Shown: positions 42,791-49,744 of the stretch, in pieces
Numbering within the stretch: the stretch's first letter is position 1
Layout of the letters: the number at the start of each line of letters is the position of its first letter
NCBI GenBank assembly: GCA_043787975.1
Contig: JAYVUK010000017.1
Coordinates: forward strand, 123,334-187,333
DNA length: 64,000 bases
From: JAPLDA01 sp043787975
GTDB taxonomy: Bacteria; Bacteroidota; Bacteroidia; AKYH767-A; 2013-40CM-41-45
Direction: 5' to 3'
The notes under the pieces: generated by a model
The model's input: only the letters and a program-made list of their open reading frames with translations
Database searches by the model: none
Told to the model about the DNA's origin: nothing
Made by a program: the position numbers and the translations under genes

Positions 42791-42863
42791 TTTAAATAAT
42801 TGTTATACTGTTATTTTTAGATTTCTGATTCTTTATTTCAAACTTTAAATCTTCTAATCCTCA

Positions 42864-42910
42864 ATTGCGGATTTCGGTCTGCCACAGGCGGATGCGGATT
42901 AATCCGCAAT
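42864..42910. repeat. ATTGCGGATT inverted repeat between rpmF and DUF177 genes
   Basis: ATTGCGGATT (42864-42873) pairs with AATCCGCAAT (42901-42910). The centre also holds the perfect palindrome GCGGATTAATCCGC (42894-42907), and ATTTCGG (42871-42877) has its complement CCGAAAT just downstream (42925-42931). It is a further unrelated palindrome in the lipid operon. Confidence 0.7.
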
Positions 42911-42936
42911 CATCAATTCGCAATCCGAAATTATTT

Positions 42937-43467
42937 TCAGTTCGGATTAATATTTTTCAACGCTTCCCAACGAGGGTCGGTTGGTTTTTGTTCTTCTTCG
43001 TGAACTCTGTATTTCTCAATCTCTTTTAATGCTTCAGGATCACATGTGCTGTTCCCTTTTTCATCATCAGCATGCACATTTCGAATCGGAATTAACATGG
43101 TAATGTATTCGAAAATAAATTGTGCAACATCCAGTTCATGCGCTTTATTCGACAAGACGATTACATCTTCCGATTCTTCTTCTTCCTGCTCACCAAACTT
43201 GACAATGAGTTCATTGTATCCTTCAATATCAATACTCAACTCTTTCAGGCAGCGGTCGCATGGAAGTGTTGCTGAACCTTCAATCGTGAAGTCAAGGAAC
43301 AACATGGTATCTTCTTTTTCAAGCGTCACCAATACATCTGCCTTTACTTTCTGCGCAATTGAGTTTTCGAATTGCTCAAAGAACGAATCATCCACTTCAA
43401 ATACAAATTCATGAATTCCTTTTGATAAACTCCCGAAATTAATCACGTATTTTCCAAAACGCTTCAT
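42937..43467 (-). CDS. DUF177 (YceD) family protein
   Basis: This 176-residue protein has the DUF177 core with SATLPCDRCLKELSI (CxxC pair), acidic VKFGEQEEEESEDVIVLSNKAHELDVAQFIFEYITMLIPIRNVH and a C-terminal DPRWEALKNINPN. YceD has been linked to 23S rRNA levels and to ribosomal protein supply. It is the first gene of the lipid block, directly upstream of rpmF, as in most bacteria. Confidence 0.92.
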   Translation of the reverse strand: MKRFGKYVINFGSLSKGIHEFVFEVDDSFFEQFENSIAQKVKADVLVTLEKEDTMLFLDFTIEGSATLPCDRCLKELSIDIEGYNELIVKFGEQEEEESEDVIVLSNKAHELDVAQFIFEYITMLIPIRNVHADDEKGNSTCDPEALKEIEKYRVHEEEQKPTDPRWEALKNINPN

Positions 43468-43586
43468 GATCCCTCTTCATTCATTAAAATGAGGGCGACA
43501 AAGGTAAAAAAATTTGCGTTTCTGCAAATAGCCACGGGGCTTTTATTACTTTCGCACTCCCATTTATTCAGCACACACCATTCTTC

Positions 43587-44360
43587 ATGATTAAGCGTAT
43601 TTTTTTTCCGTTTCAATGGATTTGGCGGATGCTTTATTCTGTGAATGCTGTTATCACATTCTTTTTATTTTATCCTCTTTTCTATGTTTTCTTATTAAAA
43701 GAGAAGTGGTTTCCATTGGCCTACAAATTATTTAATGTCTGGGGTCATTTTCTGTTAGTTCCGGTCGGACTTTTTTACCGGATTGAACGAAAACCGAAGC
43801 TTGATAAAAACAGAGCATACGTCTTTTGCCCTAATCATACATCGTATATTGATATCATGCTCATTTATATCCTCATTCCCGTGTATTTTCACACCATGGG
43901 AAAGGCGGAGTTGCTGAAAGTGCCTCTTTTCAAAAAATTCTTTGAGCGAATGAATATCCCCGTAAACCGGAAGAGCGTACTTGATTCGCATCGTGCATTT
44001 ATGAGAGCCGGAAGTGATATTGATAAAGGCATCAGTATCACCCTTTTCCCGGAAGGAACCATCCACCACAATGGACCCATAGTAGGTCGATTTAAAAACG
44101 GGCCGTTCAAACTTGCCATCGAAAAGCAAATTCCAATTGTGCCGATTACCTTTTTAACGAATTGGAAGTTATTTCCTGATAGCACCAAATTCAGAATGGG
44201 ACATCCCGGAATTGCACGCATTATCATGCACGACCCTATTGAAACAACGGGAATGACTGACGCAGATCTTGAAAATTTGAAACAAAAGGTTCACGATATT
44301 ATTGCAGAACCACTCAAAAAAAGATTTCCGGAATATTATAATAGTTCAATGGTTCATTAG
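43587..44360 (+). CDS. plsC: 1-acylglycerol-3-phosphate acyltransferase family protein
   Basis: This 257-residue acyltransferase has N-terminal membrane helices (ITFFLFYPLFYVFLL). It carries the HX4D motif in VFCPNHTSYIDIMLIY, the substrate block FFERMNIPVNRKSV and TLFPEGTIHH. It would add the second acyl chain to make phosphatidic acid. It is divergent from the DUF177-accC block, whose PlsX product feeds the same pathway. A TACTTTCG -7-like site precedes it. Confidence 0.88.
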   Translation: MIKRIFFPFQWIWRMLYSVNAVITFFLFYPLFYVFLLKEKWFPLAYKLFNVWGHFLLVPVGLFYRIERKPKLDKNRAYVFCPNHTSYIDIMLIYILIPVYFHTMGKAELLKVPLFKKFFERMNIPVNRKSVLDSHRAFMRAGSDIDKGISITLFPEGTIHHNGPIVGRFKNGPFKLAIEKQIPIVPITFLTNWKLFPDSTKFRMGHPGIARIIMHDPIETTGMTDADLENLKQKVHDIIAEPLKKRFPEYYNSSMVH

Positions 44361-44412
44361 TTCATTGGTTAAAGCACTATTGAACCATTAAACTAATGAA
44401 CCAATGAACCAT
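44344..44412. repeat. palindromic GAACCATT repeat between plsC and brxA-like gene
   Basis: GTTCAATGGTTCATTAGTTC is followed after a short loop by TATTGAACCATTAAACTAAT and GAACCAATGAACCAT, which pair with it. The left arm starts within the last codons of plsC. It lies between two convergent genes. Confidence 0.6.
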
Positions 44413-44415
44413 TTA

Positions 44416-44832
44416 TTAACAATATTCCTCAAAAGTCTCTTTTAAATGCTCGCTGATCATTTCTGCTGAACGGCCTTCAATGTGATGACGTTCAATGAAA
44501 TGAACCAGTTTTCCATCTTTAAAAAGTGCAATTGAAGGAGAGGACGGAGGATAAGGAAGTGTAAACTTGCGGGCTTCCGCTGTCGCTTCTAAGTCCTGGC
44601 CTGCGAATACTGTCGTTAACTTATCAGGACGCTTAGTTCCCTGCAAAGCAAGTCTCACTCCCGGACGAGCTGTTCCGGCAGCACAACCACATACGGAATT
44701 CATCACTAAGAGAAGAGTTCCTTTACTGTTAGGAACAATTTCATCAACCTGTTCAGGGGTTTTTAATTCTTCAAACCCGGCTTTTGTTAATTCTTCGCGC
44801 ATTGGAGCGCATATATATTCAGGATAAGGCAT
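44416..44832 (-). CDS. BrxA/BrxB family bacilliredoxin-like protein
   Basis: This 138-residue thioredoxin-fold protein of the YphP/YqiW family has CGC in VMNSVCGCAAGTARPG, the motif of bacilliredoxins, which remove bacillithiol from proteins. It also shows the cis-Pro region PYPPSSPSIALFKDGKLVHFIERHHIEGR. Many Bacteroidota carry this gene and make bacillithiol. Full length. Confidence 0.92.
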   Translation of the reverse strand: MPYPEYICAPMREELTKAGFEELKTPEQVDEIVPNSKGTLLLVMNSVCGCAAGTARPGVRLALQGTKRPDKLTTVFAGQDLEATAEARKFTLPYPPSSPSIALFKDGKLVHFIERHHIEGRSAEMISEHLKETFEEYC

Positions 44833-44906
44833 TTTATTTTTTTTTAAGGGGCAAAGTTACAAAATAGTAATCACTACTATCATACTACACATGCGGCCAG
44901 TAGTGT

Positions 44907-45014
44907 GATTCCTCGCTTCGCTCGGAATGACAATGTAAATTTAGGCTGGTGGGCGGGCTTAAGCCCGCCTATTACCACCGAAGCTGGGTGTCATTCCGAG
45001 CGAAGCGAGGAATC
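44907..45014. repeat. composite palindromic element, copy B (best preserved)
   Basis: Two 26-nt arms are perfect inverted repeats: 44907-44932 (GATTCCTCGCTTCGCTCGG...) and 44989-45014 (...CCGAGCGAAGCGAGGAATC). Between them lies the palindrome GGCGGGCTTAAGCCCGCC (44952-44969). Outside, TAGTGT and ACACTA extend the symmetry. It lies in the 360-bp gap between the brxA-like gene and the next plus-strand gene, which otherwise shows nothing clear. Confidence 0.88.
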
Positions 45015-45192
45015 CTTTTTCAACCTGAGACACTACGAATGTTGCGAATGATTCCCATCAATTAGCTGCATTCGTATTTCGGATAATTCGTATTTCGCAG
45101 ATTATCTTACAGTTGACATAAACAGCCCTTTTTCTGTCAACGCCTGCTTTGAAACGGTGATAATTTGCATTCATCAATTACACAACTTAATC

Positions 45193-45627
45193 ATGAAACG
45201 AATCTCACTTTACGCCATCATTGTTCTCACCGGAATGATCGTAACAAATTCACTGTTTGCTCAAGACCTAGTGGAGAATAAAACCTATCGTGTTACAGCT
45301 TATAAAGGCGGTAACAACAACATCGTAAGTGTATCCAACTACGCTGAAGTAATTCCCCCGCTTTCAGTTTTTATTCCCAATGCATTTACGCCCAATGGCG
45401 ACGGCATCAACGACACCTTCGGAGTAAAGGGAGAAGGAATCAAAAAATTCACGATGCGGATATTTGATCGTTGGGGCGAAGTCATATTTGAAAGTCATAG
45501 CCCGAAACAGCAATGGGACGGAACCTATGAGGGTAAGCCCGCTCAAAGTGATGTGTATGTATATCAGTTTACCGCTGCCGGAGAAAAGGCTGAAACAAAG
45601 TCCGGATCGGTAACGCTCGTAAGATAA
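45193..45627 (+). CDS. minimal exported protein consisting mostly of a type B T9SS sorting domain
   Basis: This 144-residue protein has a signal peptide (ending NSLFAQ). After about 35 residues comes a gliding-motility-associated C-terminal domain: FIPNAFTPNGDGINDTFGVKG, RIFDRWGEVIFES and WDGTYEGKPAQSDVYVYQF. This domain normally sits at the end of large secreted proteins; here there is almost no cargo. ATG 45193 begins the signal peptide. It may be a remnant of a larger gene or a genuine small surface protein. Confidence 0.82.
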   Translation: MKRISLYAIIVLTGMIVTNSLFAQDLVENKTYRVTAYKGGNNNIVSVSNYAEVIPPLSVFIPNAFTPNGDGINDTFGVKGEGIKKFTMRIFDRWGEVIFESHSPKQQWDGTYEGKPAQSDVYVYQFTAAGEKAETKSGSVTLVR

Positions 45628-45653
45628 TGTGTTGTTGTGTTTGTTGATTAGAT

Positions 45654-45684
45654 AAAAAAGCGGATCGAAAGGTTCGCTTTTTTT
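45654..45684 (+). terminator. terminator after the small sorting-domain gene
   Basis: AAAAAAGCGGA pairs with TTCGCTTTTTT (one G-T wobble) around an 8-nt loop, and the right arm runs into a T-stretch. It ends 57 bp after the stop codon. Confidence 0.75.
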
Positions 45685-45747
45685 ATTTCATCTCCGAAAT
45701 TCGAAAAGGAGCGAAATGCGAATGGGTGGTGGGGTAAGTTTGAAAAG

Positions 45748-45901
45748 GATTCCTCTCCCGATAAAAATCGGGATCGGAATGACAATTTCAATTGAGAGAG
45801 GTTGTGAAAGGGAAGAAATTTCGCTTCACGAAATTTCTTCCCTTTCACACTATAATATCTTCGCTCTGTCATTCCGAATGAGCGAAGCGAAATGAGGAAT
45901 C
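45748..45901. repeat. composite palindromic element, copy E with a different inner hairpin
   Basis: The left part is GATTCCTCTCCCGATAAAAA followed by TCGGGATCGGAATGACA. The right part is TGTCATTCCGAATGAGCGAA followed by GCGAAATGAGGAATC. The inner part is not GGCGGGCTTAAGCCCGCC but a perfect 21-bp stem (45803-45823 and 45829-45849, starting TGTGAAAGGGAAG). It lies in the 475-bp gap before the response regulators, which has no gene. Confidence 0.75.
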
Positions 45902-46102
45902 TCAACAATTCTAACTGACCCAGTACTTACGAATGGAGCAAGATTCGTATTTCGTTTTCATTCGCATTTCGTAGATACATTTTCGTATTTCGTTTTAATT
46001 CACATTTCGTAGATTTATTTCTACTCGTTCATAACTCATGTTCAAAACGTGTTTTAAGATTTTCTTTTCTTATTAAGTTTGTGACAAACCATTTAAAAAA
46101 CT

Positions 46103-46495
46103 ATGAGTACCTTTTCACGATACAATCTTGTGATGCTGATTGACGACAATGAACTGGATAACTTTGTCAATAAGAAATTAATCGAAAACGAACAGTTTGC
46201 AAACAGTGTGTTGGTGCAGGCATCAGGAATTAGCGGTCTTGACTATTTACAAAAATCTTCGGGTGAAATTCCCGATCTTATTTTTCTCGACATCATGATG
46301 CCGGGCATGGATGGCTTCGGATTTCTGGATGAGTTTGCAAAACTACCTGATGATGTAAAAAAGAAAAGCAAGATTGTGATGCTTTCCACATCTGAGAGTT
46401 TTAAAGATCTGAACCGTGCAAATCAAAATAAATATGTCTATAAATTCCTGAACAAGCCGCTCAGCAAGCCTGTTTTGGATGCACTCAATGTCTGA
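46103..46495 (+). CDS. single-domain response regulator
   Basis: This 130-residue receiver domain has the acidic pair D14/D15 in VMLIDDNELD, phosphoacceptor D63 in DLIFLDIMMPGMDG, Ser/Thr in VMLSTSES and Lys in YKFLNKPLSKPVL. It has no output domain. A paralogue follows 110 bp downstream. No kinase is adjacent, so the partner is unknown. Confidence 0.9.
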   Translation: MSTFSRYNLVMLIDDNELDNFVNKKLIENEQFANSVLVQASGISGLDYLQKSSGEIPDLIFLDIMMPGMDGFGFLDEFAKLPDDVKKKSKIVMLSTSESFKDLNRANQNKYVYKFLNKPLSKPVLDALNV

Positions 46496-46605
46496 CAGCA
46501 ACGAATTACGAATTAAAAAACGAAACTACGAATATCCGAATTCGTAATTTCGTAACAGATTCGTAATTCGATGCAGCGGTAATTCGATGTATTAATTCTG
46601 TAAAC

Positions 46606-47040
46606 ATGCAAGATTCAAAATTTAGTTTTAGTTCAACGATGTTAATTGATGACAGCGAAATTGATGTGCTGGTCAACCGGAGACTGATGGAACTCACCTC
46701 CTTTTCTGAAAGCATGATCATCATGCATTCGGCCGAAGAAGCATTGAATTTCCTGCGTAACGAATGTGGCTCATCCGATCATGCGCCTGATTGGATTTTT
46801 CTCGACATGTATTTGCCTTTGATGAGCGGTTACGATTTTATTGAGGAGTTTAAAAAACTTCCTTCTTTTATCCTGGAGAAAACAAAAATTATTGTCCTCT
46901 CCGTTTTTCAGAAGCAGGAACGCCTTCAAAAAGTTTTTGAAAATAAATTTGTTTTCGGCCAGCTTGAAAAACCGCTCACGCAGCAAGCGTTGAAAAACCT
47001 GGTAAACGGAGCAAAAGAAAATGTCATCGCTTTTTCCTGA
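46606..47040 (+). CDS. single-domain response regulator, paralogue of the preceding gene
   Basis: This 144-residue receiver has TMLIDDSEIDVLVNRRLME (D15/D16), phosphoacceptor D67 in DWIFLDMYLPLMSGYDFIEE, Ser in IIVLSVF and Lys in FGQLEKPLTQQAL. It has the same layout as the gene at 46103, including the (D)NFVNKKLIE-like helix, so a tandem duplication is likely. Its 3' end overlaps the convergent tadA gene by 17 bp. Confidence 0.9.
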   Translation: MQDSKFSFSSTMLIDDSEIDVLVNRRLMELTSFSESMIIMHSAEEALNFLRNECGSSDHAPDWIFLDMYLPLMSGYDFIEEFKKLPSFILEKTKIIVLSVFQKQERLQKVFENKFVFGQLEKPLTQQALKNLVNGAKENVIAFS

Positions 47041-47470
47041 AAAATTCTTTCATCAAAGCAGCGCACTCTTCTTCCAATACACCACTTATCAATGTTGTTT
47101 TCGGGTGAAGAATTTTTTTTGATGTCAGCAGAAATCCTTTCTTTTCATCACGCGCTCCGAAAACTATTTTTCCAACTTGTGTCCAATAACTTGCACCGGC
47201 ACACATCACGCAAGGCTCAACGGTGACATATAATGCACATTCTTCTAAATATTTTCCTCCGAGAAAATTTGCTGCAGCAGTAAATGCCTGCATTTCCGCA
47301 TGAGCGGTAACATCATTTAACCGTTCTGTTAGGTTATGCGCACGGGCAATTATTTTTTCCCGGCACACAATCACAGCACCAACGGGCACTTCATCAGCAT
47401 CAAACGCCTTTTTTGCCTCCTTCAACGCCTCTATCATAAAGTACTCATCCGTAGGTTCTAACAAACTCAT
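47024..47470 (-). CDS. tadA: tRNA adenosine(34) deaminase-like nucleoside deaminase
   Basis: This 148-residue zinc deaminase has H57-A-E59 in VTAHAEMQAF and PC87VMC90AG. TadA edits A34 to inosine in tRNA-Arg(ACG); some Bacteroidota relatives act on guanine. It starts EYFMIEALKEAKKAFDADEVPVGAVIV, typical for TadA. A TACTTTTG -7 box lies 4 bp before the ATG (47475-47482 on the minus strand), which suggests a leaderless or near-leaderless transcript. Confidence 0.9.
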   Translation of the reverse strand: MSLLEPTDEYFMIEALKEAKKAFDADEVPVGAVIVCREKIIARAHNLTERLNDVTAHAEMQAFTAAANFLGGKYLEECALYVTVEPCVMCAGASYWTQVGKIVFGARDEKKGFLLTSKKILHPKTTLISGVLEEECAALMKEFFRKKR

Positions 47471-47571
47471 GGTGCAAAAGTATTTTTAAAGATGGATAAA
47501 TAGTTAACCGATTTGAAACAATTCGATTAGATTTGCGTCAAAATCATTCATAAACTCTAAACACAAAAAAA

Positions 47572-48171
47572 ATGAGAACAAAAACATTAACTTACATTTT
47601 AGTGGCAGGCGCTTTAGTGTTGTCTGTATTTACAAACACAGCAAAAGCAGGTGACAATGGTCGTTTATCTGTTGGTGCTGAATTAGGTCTTCCGATGGGA
47701 ACATTCGGTGATGCAGCAAGTATTGGATTTGGTGGTTCTTTGAGGTATGAAATGCCTATGGGAGATAATTTAGGTTTAATGGGAACTGTTGGTTTACTTT
47801 CTTTTTCTGGTAAGGATATTACTGTTGGAACTGTGACCGTTAAAGGAAATAGCCAAACAATGATTCCTATTCAGGTTGGTGCTAAATATTATTTTACAGA
47901 ACAACAAAACGGAATGTACGGTGCTTTTGAGTTGGGAATTCATATGTCTTCGTACACTACTCCTGCTTACGCAGGCTATACTATTGCCGGAGTGACTTAT
48001 GGTGCTTATCCGGAAACAACGACAACAGCCAGTAATCTTAGTTTCGCTCCCGGTGTTGGTTATCACTTAGATAACATTGATTTAGGATTAAGATACCAAA
48101 TTATTTCTGCTACAGGTGGTTCGTCAAGCTACCTTGGAGTTCGCATTGCTTACGTATTCGGAGAAAAATAA
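47572..48171 (+). CDS. outer-membrane beta-barrel protein
   Basis: This 199-residue protein has a signal peptide (TYILVAGALVLSVFTNTAKAG). Alternating-hydrophobicity strands end each time in aromatic or Gly turns, and the end GVRIAYVFGEK is typical of small Bacteroidota barrels. GAKYYFTEQQNGMYGAFELG matches the porin-family pattern. The ligand is unknown. A TAGATTTG -7-like box lies at 47528-47535. Confidence 0.8.
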   Translation: MRTKTLTYILVAGALVLSVFTNTAKAGDNGRLSVGAELGLPMGTFGDAASIGFGGSLRYEMPMGDNLGLMGTVGLLSFSGKDITVGTVTVKGNSQTMIPIQVGAKYYFTEQQNGMYGAFELGIHMSSYTTPAYAGYTIAGVTYGAYPETTTTASNLSFAPGVGYHLDNIDLGLRYQIISATGGSSSYLGVRIAYVFGEK

Positions 48172-48196
48172 TCTCTTCTAATAAAATCTTTACAAG

Positions 48197-48226
48197 AAAA
48201 GCGGCTTCAAAAGAGCCGCTTTTTTT
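48197..48226 (+). terminator. terminator after the first outer-membrane protein gene
   Basis: AAAAGCGGCT (48197-48206), a 7-nt loop and AGCCGCTTTT (48214-48223) form a perfect 10-bp stem followed by a T-run. Confidence 0.9.
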
Positions 48227-48277
48227 GTGTTCGTGCTTTTTTCTACATTGCTTTCTCAAACACAAAAACACAACACT

Positions 48278-48919
48278 ATGAAAAAGCACTTTAACCATTT
48301 TGCCATCTGCTGTCTAATGATTTCGACCTCTGCATTGCATGGTCAATCACTGACATCAAAAAACACTGTTGAATTAGGAGGGGACTTTTCCTTTTCCTCT
48401 CAAACAAGAACCTTGGGTGGAATTACTTCTAACTCGACCTATACAACACTGATGTTCGATCCTTACATTGGAGTGATGATTACAGAGGGATTTGAACTTG
48501 GTTTTATGCCCGGTATCTCCAGTAACAGGCAAAGTGGTTCTTACTCTTCGACGCTGACAGGAGTGAACTTATTTCTTGCACCCGCATATAATTTCAATGT
48601 CGGTGGAAAAGCATTTCCTTACCTGGAATTTTTAGTCGGGTACAATTCACTAAGCGGAGGTGGCGTTTCACGTACTGAAGAGGGCCTGGGCGTTGGCTTC
48701 AGTGGGGGAATAAAGGTGGCAATAAGTGAAAGTAGTTTGTTCTTATTCAACGTTAAGTACCTTCATCAGAACTATAACAATGTTCCGTATTACGATGATA
48801 ATTTTTATTGGAACGGTCCATCGTATGTCTCGGAATCACTCAATACTGTCTTTGCCGGTATCGGGTTCAGAGTTTTCATTAGTCCGAGAGTAAAGACACC
48901 GGCTCCTCCGGGAAAATAA
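48278..48919 (+). CDS. outer-membrane beta-barrel protein
   Basis: This 213-residue protein starts at ATG 48278 with a signal peptide (HFAICCLMISTSALHGQS). It has barrel-type strands such as TLMFDPYIGVMITEGFELGFMPGIS, TGVNLFLAPAYNFNV and SLFLFNVKYLHQNY. It ends in NTVFAGIGFRVFISPRVKTPAPPGK. It follows another barrel protein, but the terminator between them argues for separate transcripts. Function unknown. Confidence 0.77.
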   Translation: MKKHFNHFAICCLMISTSALHGQSLTSKNTVELGGDFSFSSQTRTLGGITSNSTYTTLMFDPYIGVMITEGFELGFMPGISSNRQSGSYSSTLTGVNLFLAPAYNFNVGGKAFPYLEFLVGYNSLSGGGVSRTEEGLGVGFSGGIKVAISESSLFLFNVKYLHQNYNNVPYYDDNFYWNGPSYVSESLNTVFAGIGFRVFISPRVKTPAPPGK

Positions 48920-48981
48920 CCTGTCGAAATTACTGCTCACCTCTTTCTAAATTTTTACCTTCGTGCACAAAATTTTTTATC

Positions 48982-49083
48982 ATGTTACGAACTTCCCGAT
49001 AATTATCGGGACGGAGAACTCACCATTAGGGATGTTGGAAAAAAGTAACCTTATGCGGCTGACTTCAGCGTTCGCACGATTTG
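48982..49083 (+). pseudogene. broken duplicate of the aspS 5' end
   Basis: ATGTTACGAACT at 48982 is followed by CGGAGAACTCACCATTAGGG, then ATGTTGGAAAAAAGTAA and GCGGCTGACTTCAGCG. This follows the first about 100 bp of aspS (49745-49845) closely. The 8 bp CATACGTG of aspS are replaced by TCCCGATAATTATCGGGA, containing a perfect 16-bp palindrome (48995-49010). Further mismatches and a stop make it non-coding. The match extends upstream (AAATTTTTTAT before the ATG). The toxin-antitoxin pair lies between this fragment and real aspS. Confidence 0.8.
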
Positions 49084-49109
49084 GGAAAAACACATTTTTA
49101 AAAAATATG

Positions 49110-49117
49110 TACTTTTG
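49110..49117 (+). promoter_or_regulatory. -7 element of the toxin-antitoxin pair
   Basis: TACTTTTG matches TAnnTTTG and lies 19 bp before the antitoxin ATG. A TTTG occurs at 49080-49083, but the spacing is too long for a standard -33 box. Confidence 0.5.
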
Positions 49118-49135
49118 ATTTATAAAAATAATAAA

Positions 49136-49369
49136 ATGAATATAGCTTCCATTAAAATAGAATTAGCCAAGCAACTCTTAAGTACTCAAAATACAAGTCT
49201 CATTAAACACATTCAGGCAGTATTTAAAACTCAGTATGAAGATTTCTGGAATGAAGTTCCTAAAGAAATAAAGTTGTCTGCCGAAAAGGCAATGAAACAA
49301 GCAGACAAGGGAAACTTCAAAAGTCATGATGAGGTAATGAAAAAGCACAGGAAATGGCGAAAGAAATAA
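49136..49369 (+). CDS. putative antitoxin of a RelE/ParE-type pair
   Basis: This 77-residue protein has the basic, helical look of a small antitoxin: KIELAKQLLSTQNTSLIKHIQAVFKTQ, then DKGNFKSHDEVMKKHRKWRKK. The end GNFKSHDEVMKKHRKW is common in Bacteroidota antitoxins partnered with RelE/ParE. Its 3' end overlaps the toxin start by 16 bp, the usual coupled order. Confidence 0.75.
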   Translation: MNIASIKIELAKQLLSTQNTSLIKHIQAVFKTQYEDFWNEVPKEIKLSAEKAMKQADKGNFKSHDEVMKKHRKWRKK

Positions 49370-49656
49370 GATGGACTCCGGGAGCTGAGGAAAGTTTTGA
49401 AAAAGTGATTTCATATCTTGATTCAAATTGGAGTGAAAAAGAAATCAACCATTTTATTGATGCAACCGAACGAGTAATAGAATTTATTTCTGAATACCCA
49501 CTTATGTTCCGTAAATCTGCGAAGCGGCAAATTCATGAAGCATTAATAACCGAACATAACTTGTTCTTAAACCGCGTTAAGAAAAATCACATCGAGTTGC
49601 TGACATTTATGGATACGCGGAAAAATCCACGGAAAAAAACATCCCGTTTAAAATAA
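49354..49656 (+). CDS. RelE/ParE family toxin
   Basis: This 100-residue protein is of the RelE/ParE superfamily. It has IRWTPGAEESFEKVISYLDSNWSEKEINHFI at the N-terminus, then MFRKSAKRQIHEALITEHNLFLNRV and a C-terminal IELLTFMDTRKNPRK. This pattern (strand, two helices, then RK...H..L.Y/F strands) fits ParE/RelE. Whether it inhibits gyrase or cleaves mRNA cannot be told. It lies 88 bp upstream of aspS, next to a duplicated piece of that gene. Confidence 0.83.
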   Translation: MAKEIRWTPGAEESFEKVISYLDSNWSEKEINHFIDATERVIEFISEYPLMFRKSAKRQIHEALITEHNLFLNRVKKNHIELLTFMDTRKNPRKKTSRLK

Positions 49657-49744
49657 CATACCAGTATTCCGGCTTTAGATTCTGCTTTGTAAAATTTAAA
49701 TTTGAGTCTGGCGATTCACTAATCCGAAACTAAATTTTTTATCC

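Noticed and set aside
48982..49083. A coding start for a second aspS
   Set aside because: The palindrome replacement and later changes shift the frame and introduce stops; it is better read as a scar of aspS.
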